Origin: Pseudomonadota bacterium
Lineage (GTDB): Bacteria > Pseudomonadota > Gammaproteobacteria > Burkholderiales > Gallionellaceae
NCBI GenBank assembly: GCA_021783855.1
Contig: JAJXTL010000012.1
Location: forward strand, 1,661 to 37,276
Length of the DNA: 35,616 nucleotides
Direction of reading: 5' to 3'
Position 1 is the first letter of the stretch. Each line of letters begins with the position of its first letter. The position numbers and the translations under genes are program-made. This document shows positions 32,632 through 35,616 of this stretch, in pieces. Below the pieces are notes generated by a model. The model made no database searches, was not told the origin of the DNA, and saw only the letters and a list, made by a program, of their open reading frames with translations.

Positions 32632-35337
32632 TCAGTCGGATAAGCTAAAATAAAATGTAGCGCCTTGACCTGATATGCTTTCACCTCGAACTTGACCGCC
32701 GTGGCGGTGCACGATGCGCTGTACCGTGGCCAGGCCGATACCTGTGCCGGGAAATTCACGGGTCGAATGCAGGCGCTGAAAGGCGCCGAATAGTTTGTCG
32801 GCATACGCCATGTCGAAGCCGACGCCATTGTCGCGTATGAAGAATTCAGTCATGCCACCGGTGTTGCATAGTGCGCCGAATTCAATTTTTGCGTTTGTCA
32901 TTTTGCCAGTGAACTTCCAGGCATTGCCGAGCAGGTTGACCAGCGCTACGCGCAGCAGTTGGGCATCTCCCTCTGCGAGCAGTCCGGATTCGATGCGCAA
33001 GTCCACCTGGCGCTGGGGTTCGCTTTTCTGGAATTCCGCTAGCACGTCGGCGACGAGCGCGCTGAGATCGACAGTTTGGCGACGCATTTCGGTACGTGTT
33101 ACGTGCGACAGGGTGAGCATGTCATCGATGAGATGTCCCATATGCTTGGTGGCGGTGCGCACGCGATTCAGATAATCCTTGGCCTGATCGTCCAGCTGAT
33201 CGGCGCTATCCTCAAGCAATGCCTGGCTGAAGCCGTCTATGGAACGCAGCGGCGCACGCAGGTCGTGCGACACCGAGTAGCTGAATGCTTCAAGTTCCTG
33301 GTTGGCGGATTTGAGTTGCTGATTGGCCATCTGCATCTTTTGCGAGCTTTGAAAAATTTCAGCCTCCATCTGTTCCAGGCGGGCGCGCATCTCGACGGTA
33401 TTGTCCTCCGACCGCGACTTTTGCAACACAAACTCTGTTACATCTTCCACTCGATGGATAATGTACTCGACCCTGCGGTCCGCTCCGAGCACAGGTGAAT
33501 TGATCGGGCTCCAGTAGCGCTCTTCGTAGGTGCCGTCAGGACGACGGACGTCATATTTCTGGATGGACATGGTGTCGGTGACGGCGGTCTGGCGCACACG
33601 GTCGAGGGAGGCGTACAGGTTGGAGGTGCCGTTGGCGGTTGGGTCGGCAGGGTTATCGGGAAATACCTCGAAAAGATTACGCCCGATGATTTCCTCGCGT
33701 TCGGTCATGGTCGCCTTCAGGTAGGCATCGCTGACGGCGAGGATTTTAAGTTCGGGTGCAAGGACCAGGTAGAGGCCGGGCAGCGACTCAAAGAGATTCT
33801 CGAAGATGGCGCGGCTGCGAAGTAGCTCTGTTTCTGCCTCGGCTTTTTTGCGTTCGGTGATGTCGCGCAGAACGGCGGTGTACACGATGCGATCGCCCTC
33901 GACGATCCTGGAAATGCTCGCCTCAGCCGGAAACACGGAGCCGTCGGCACGCCGCCCGGCAACCTCGCGTCCTCCGCCCATTACACGCATCGATCCCGCT
34001 TCCCGGCCAAAGGCCTGGATGTGCGCGCGGTGCCTGGCGGCGACTTCGGCGGGCAGTAACAGATCAAGCGGCTGACCAAGCACGTCGGACGACGCATGCC
34101 CGAAAATCTGCATGGCAGTACGATTGTAGGCAACGATACGCTGATCTTCATCCACGCTGATGATTGCGTCCGCCGCCAGGTTGACGATGTTGGTAAAGCG
34201 GGCTTCGGCGCGGGCGGCTTCAGACTGGCGCAACTGCAAGTCGCGGGCCATATCGTCCAGGCTTTGGGCGAGCTGCCCGAACTCGTCCGGAGTATGCGGC
34301 AGATCGGTGCGCGCGCTGAGGTCGCCTTGCCCAAGACGGTGAGTCGCTTGCAGCAATGCATTCACCGGGCGCAGCAGCAGCACCCGTCCACCCACCCATG
34401 CCAGCGCGATTACGGCGGCGGTAACCAGCGACATCAACAGCAAGGCACGCAACAGCATGGTGTTTGCGACGGCATATACGGTTTTCGCAGGAATGCCGGC
34501 GCTGACATAGACTTGTTCAGCGCCATCTGAATAGAAGGGTTTGAATACATATAAACGCTCCACCCCGTCGACGCCGGTTCCCTGTAGCGTGGCTTCACGC
34601 TTGTGCGCGAGGATGGCTTGGAGCATGGGGCCGTCCGGCAGCGACTTGCCTGTCCATTTATCCGGCTCAGGCTGACGTGCCATAATGGTGCCGTGACTGT
34701 TTACGATGGTGAGCGTGGCGCCGACAGGAAGACTTATGGTTTCGGTCAGTCTTTTTGCCAGCGCGCCAAGATCAAGCGCGATGTACACGACTGCCAGCGG
34801 TTTGAGGGCAGCGTCCAGTACCGGGTATGCCAGGTTGACGCTGAGTTTGCCGGTCACACGACCGAGCTGGTAGGTGCCGAAGACAAAATCGCGCGTGCGC
34901 ATGGCCTCGCTGAAATAATTCCGGTCGGAGAGATTGACCTGACCCGTAAAAGGGAGCGCGCTGCAGCGCAGCATGCCGTCCGGATTTATCACGCCGAGAT
35001 TGGCGTAGAACGGATTTTGTTTGTGCAGGTCGGCGAAGGTGCGGTTGCACAGTGTTGCCCACTCAGAACGGCGCACGATGGGAAACTGCGCAAGATTGAG
35101 CAATTGCTGCCGACTAAATTCGATGAGATTTTTTTGTTCCGAGGCGACCAGATGCAACAGGGAACGAGCCTCTCCCCGGGCGTTGTCAGCGGCTTGTTGG
35201 CGCGCCTCGGAGACCGAATAAAAGATAAAACTGTAAACCGGCAGGAGGGTGAGAAGCAGGAGCAGCAACAACCTGCCACGCAGGCTGGTAACCCTGTGTG
35301 TCCATTTGCCGGCCTGTTTGTCCGATTCCTTTTGCAC
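32632..35337 (-). CDS. membrane sensor histidine kinase (Cache-HAMP-PAS-PAS-HisKA-HATPase)
   Basis: The GTG at 35337 with GAGG just upstream is preferred; the frame extends to a TTG at 35409 with no ribosome binding site. The 901-residue protein has one membrane helix (about 19-41) and a large periplasmic Cache-type sensor region to about 290. A second helix ([19 protein letters not shown]), a HAMP linker and two PAS domains follow ([23 protein letters not shown], and [16 protein letters not shown]). HisKA has His691 in [15 protein letters not shown], and the HATPase has N ([11 protein letters not shown]), G1 (DNGVGFD) and G2 (GTGIGLA) boxes intact. It should autophosphorylate in response to an extracellular small molecule. 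No response regulator is adjacent, so the partner is encoded elsewhere. It is separated from mraZ by a likely terminator. Confidence 0.9.
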   Translation of the reverse strand: MQKESDKQAGKWTHRVTSLRGRLLLLLLLTLLPVYSFIFYSVSEARQQAADNARGEARSLLHLVASEQKNLIEFSRQQLLNLAQFPIVRRSEWATLCNRTFADLHKQNPFYANLGVINPDGMLRCSALPFTGQVNLSDRNYFSEAMRTRDFVFGTYQLGRVTGKLSVNLAYPVLDAALKPLAVVYIALDLGALAKRLTETISLPVGATLTIVNSHGTIMARQPEPDKWTGKSLPDGPMLQAILAHKREATLQGTGVDGVERLYVFKPFYSDGAEQVYVSAGIPAKTVYAVANTMLLRALLLMSLVTAAVIALAWVGGRVLLLRPVNALLQATHRLGQGDLSARTDLPHTPDEFGQLAQSLDDMARDLQLRQSEAARAEARFTNIVNLAADAIISVDEDQRIVAYNRTAMQIFGHASSDVLGQPLDLLLPAEVAARHRAHIQAFGREAGSMRVMGGGREVAGRRADGSVFPAEASISRIVEGDRIVYTAVLRDITERKKAEAETELLRSRAIFENLFESLPGLYLVLAPELKILAVSDAYLKATMTEREEIIGRNLFEVFPDNPADPTANGTSNLYASLDRVRQTAVTDTMSIQKYDVRRPDGTYEERYWSPINSPVLGADRRVEYIIHRVEDVTEFVLQKSRSEDNTVEMRARLEQMEAEIFQSSQKMQMANQQLKSANQELEAFSYSVSHDLRAPLRSIDGFSQALLEDSADQLDDQAKDYLNRVRTATKHMGHLIDDMLTLSHVTRTEMRRQTVDLSALVADVLAEFQKSEPQRQVDLRIESGLLAEGDAQLLRVALVNLLGNAWKFTGKMTNAKIEFGALCNTGGMTEFFIRDNGVGFDMAYADKLFGAFQRLHSTREFPGTGIGLATVQRIVHRHGGQVRGESISGQGATFYFSLSD

Positions 35338-35616
35338 CTTGCCTCGCTTTTTCGTCAGTATAAGCGGAGAATTCCTTATCAATATACTCAGGAATGGACG
35401 AGTATGCAATCATACGAGTTATTTTATCTAAGGAGCCACTGAATTATTGTCATTTCGAGCAAGGCGATAAATATAACTACTTGATTTATAAATATTATTA
35501 TATGCGTTCGGAATGGCAAACGAGAATAAATCAGCGGTTCCCTAAAAAGCCAAAAAACCCGTTTATCGCAGGCAGTGTCGTTGTGGCTGATTAACGGTCA
35601 GCAGCGTATTTGCACC
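35338..35616. other. upstream region of the sensor kinase and right window edge
   Basis: An A/T-rich stretch (about 35465-35515) contains TATAAT on the - strand but no well-spaced -35 box, so the kinase promoter is unresolved. The last 70 bases are open in one - strand frame ending in TAA, which might be the end of another gene, but this is not supported enough to call. Confidence 0.35.

Noticed and set aside
34603..35442. 279-codon + strand open frame opposite the sensor kinase
   Set aside because: It is antisense to a clear kinase gene, with no recognisable domain or start signal.

Overview
This window reads as chromosomal DNA of a Gram-negative betaproteobacterium, most likely a Nitrosomonadales/Gallionellaceae-type lineage. 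That placement is inferred from gene content, the murC-murB-ddlB order and protein style; no database was searched. Base composition looks uniform, and no tRNA, rRNA, CRISPR array or intact insertion sequence was seen.

Left part (1-13535). A TonB module comes first on the + strand: an outer-membrane TonB-dependent receptor, ExbB, ExbD, TonB and an exported metallophosphoesterase. An intergenic stretch with stacked hairpins and a good terminator on the - strand follows. Then come rdgC (-, with a clear sigma70 promoter), a lytic transglycosylase (slt) overlapping cca (tRNA CCA-adding enzyme), and a PAS-PAS-PAS-GGDEF-EAL c-di-GMP protein behind a well-matched sigma54-type (-24/-12) promoter.

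Central and right part (13679-32334, all - strand). This is a complete division and cell wall (dcw) cluster. In transcription order it is mraZ, rsmH, ftsL, ftsI, murE, murF, mraY, murD, ftsW, murG, murC, murB, ddlB, ftsQ, ftsA, ftsZ. Most junctions are ATGA/GTGA-type overlaps. The cluster starts at a sigma70 promoter whose start region carries four GTGGGN-type boxes exactly 10 bp apart, the expected MraZ autoregulatory operator. The cluster makes the UDP-MurNAc-pentapeptide (MurB-F, Ddl), the lipid-linked precursors (MraY, MurG) and the septal synthesis and Z-ring machinery (FtsW, FtsI, FtsL, FtsQ, FtsA, FtsZ). A membrane PAS/HisKA sensor kinase lies upstream on the same strand. No lpxC follows ftsZ in this window.

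Most unusual feature. The dcw cluster is invaded by short palindromic and heptamer-based repeats that sit inside open reading frames without breaking them. MurD and MurF carry the same repeat-encoded peptide in the same frame just before their ATP-binding domains, and MurF also has a nested second insertion. MurG carries a peptide from a different palindrome family, and MurD ends in a peptide from that family. MurB carries inverted heptamer arrays, DdlB carries heptamers at its N-terminus and the palindrome at its C-terminus, and MurE and MurF have heptamer-derived termini. This resembles the protein-coding palindromic elements of Rickettsia, but with different sequences. In addition, a 31-codon reading frame just upstream of murG duplicates the first murG codons almost entirely through synonymous differences and overlaps the murG start codon.
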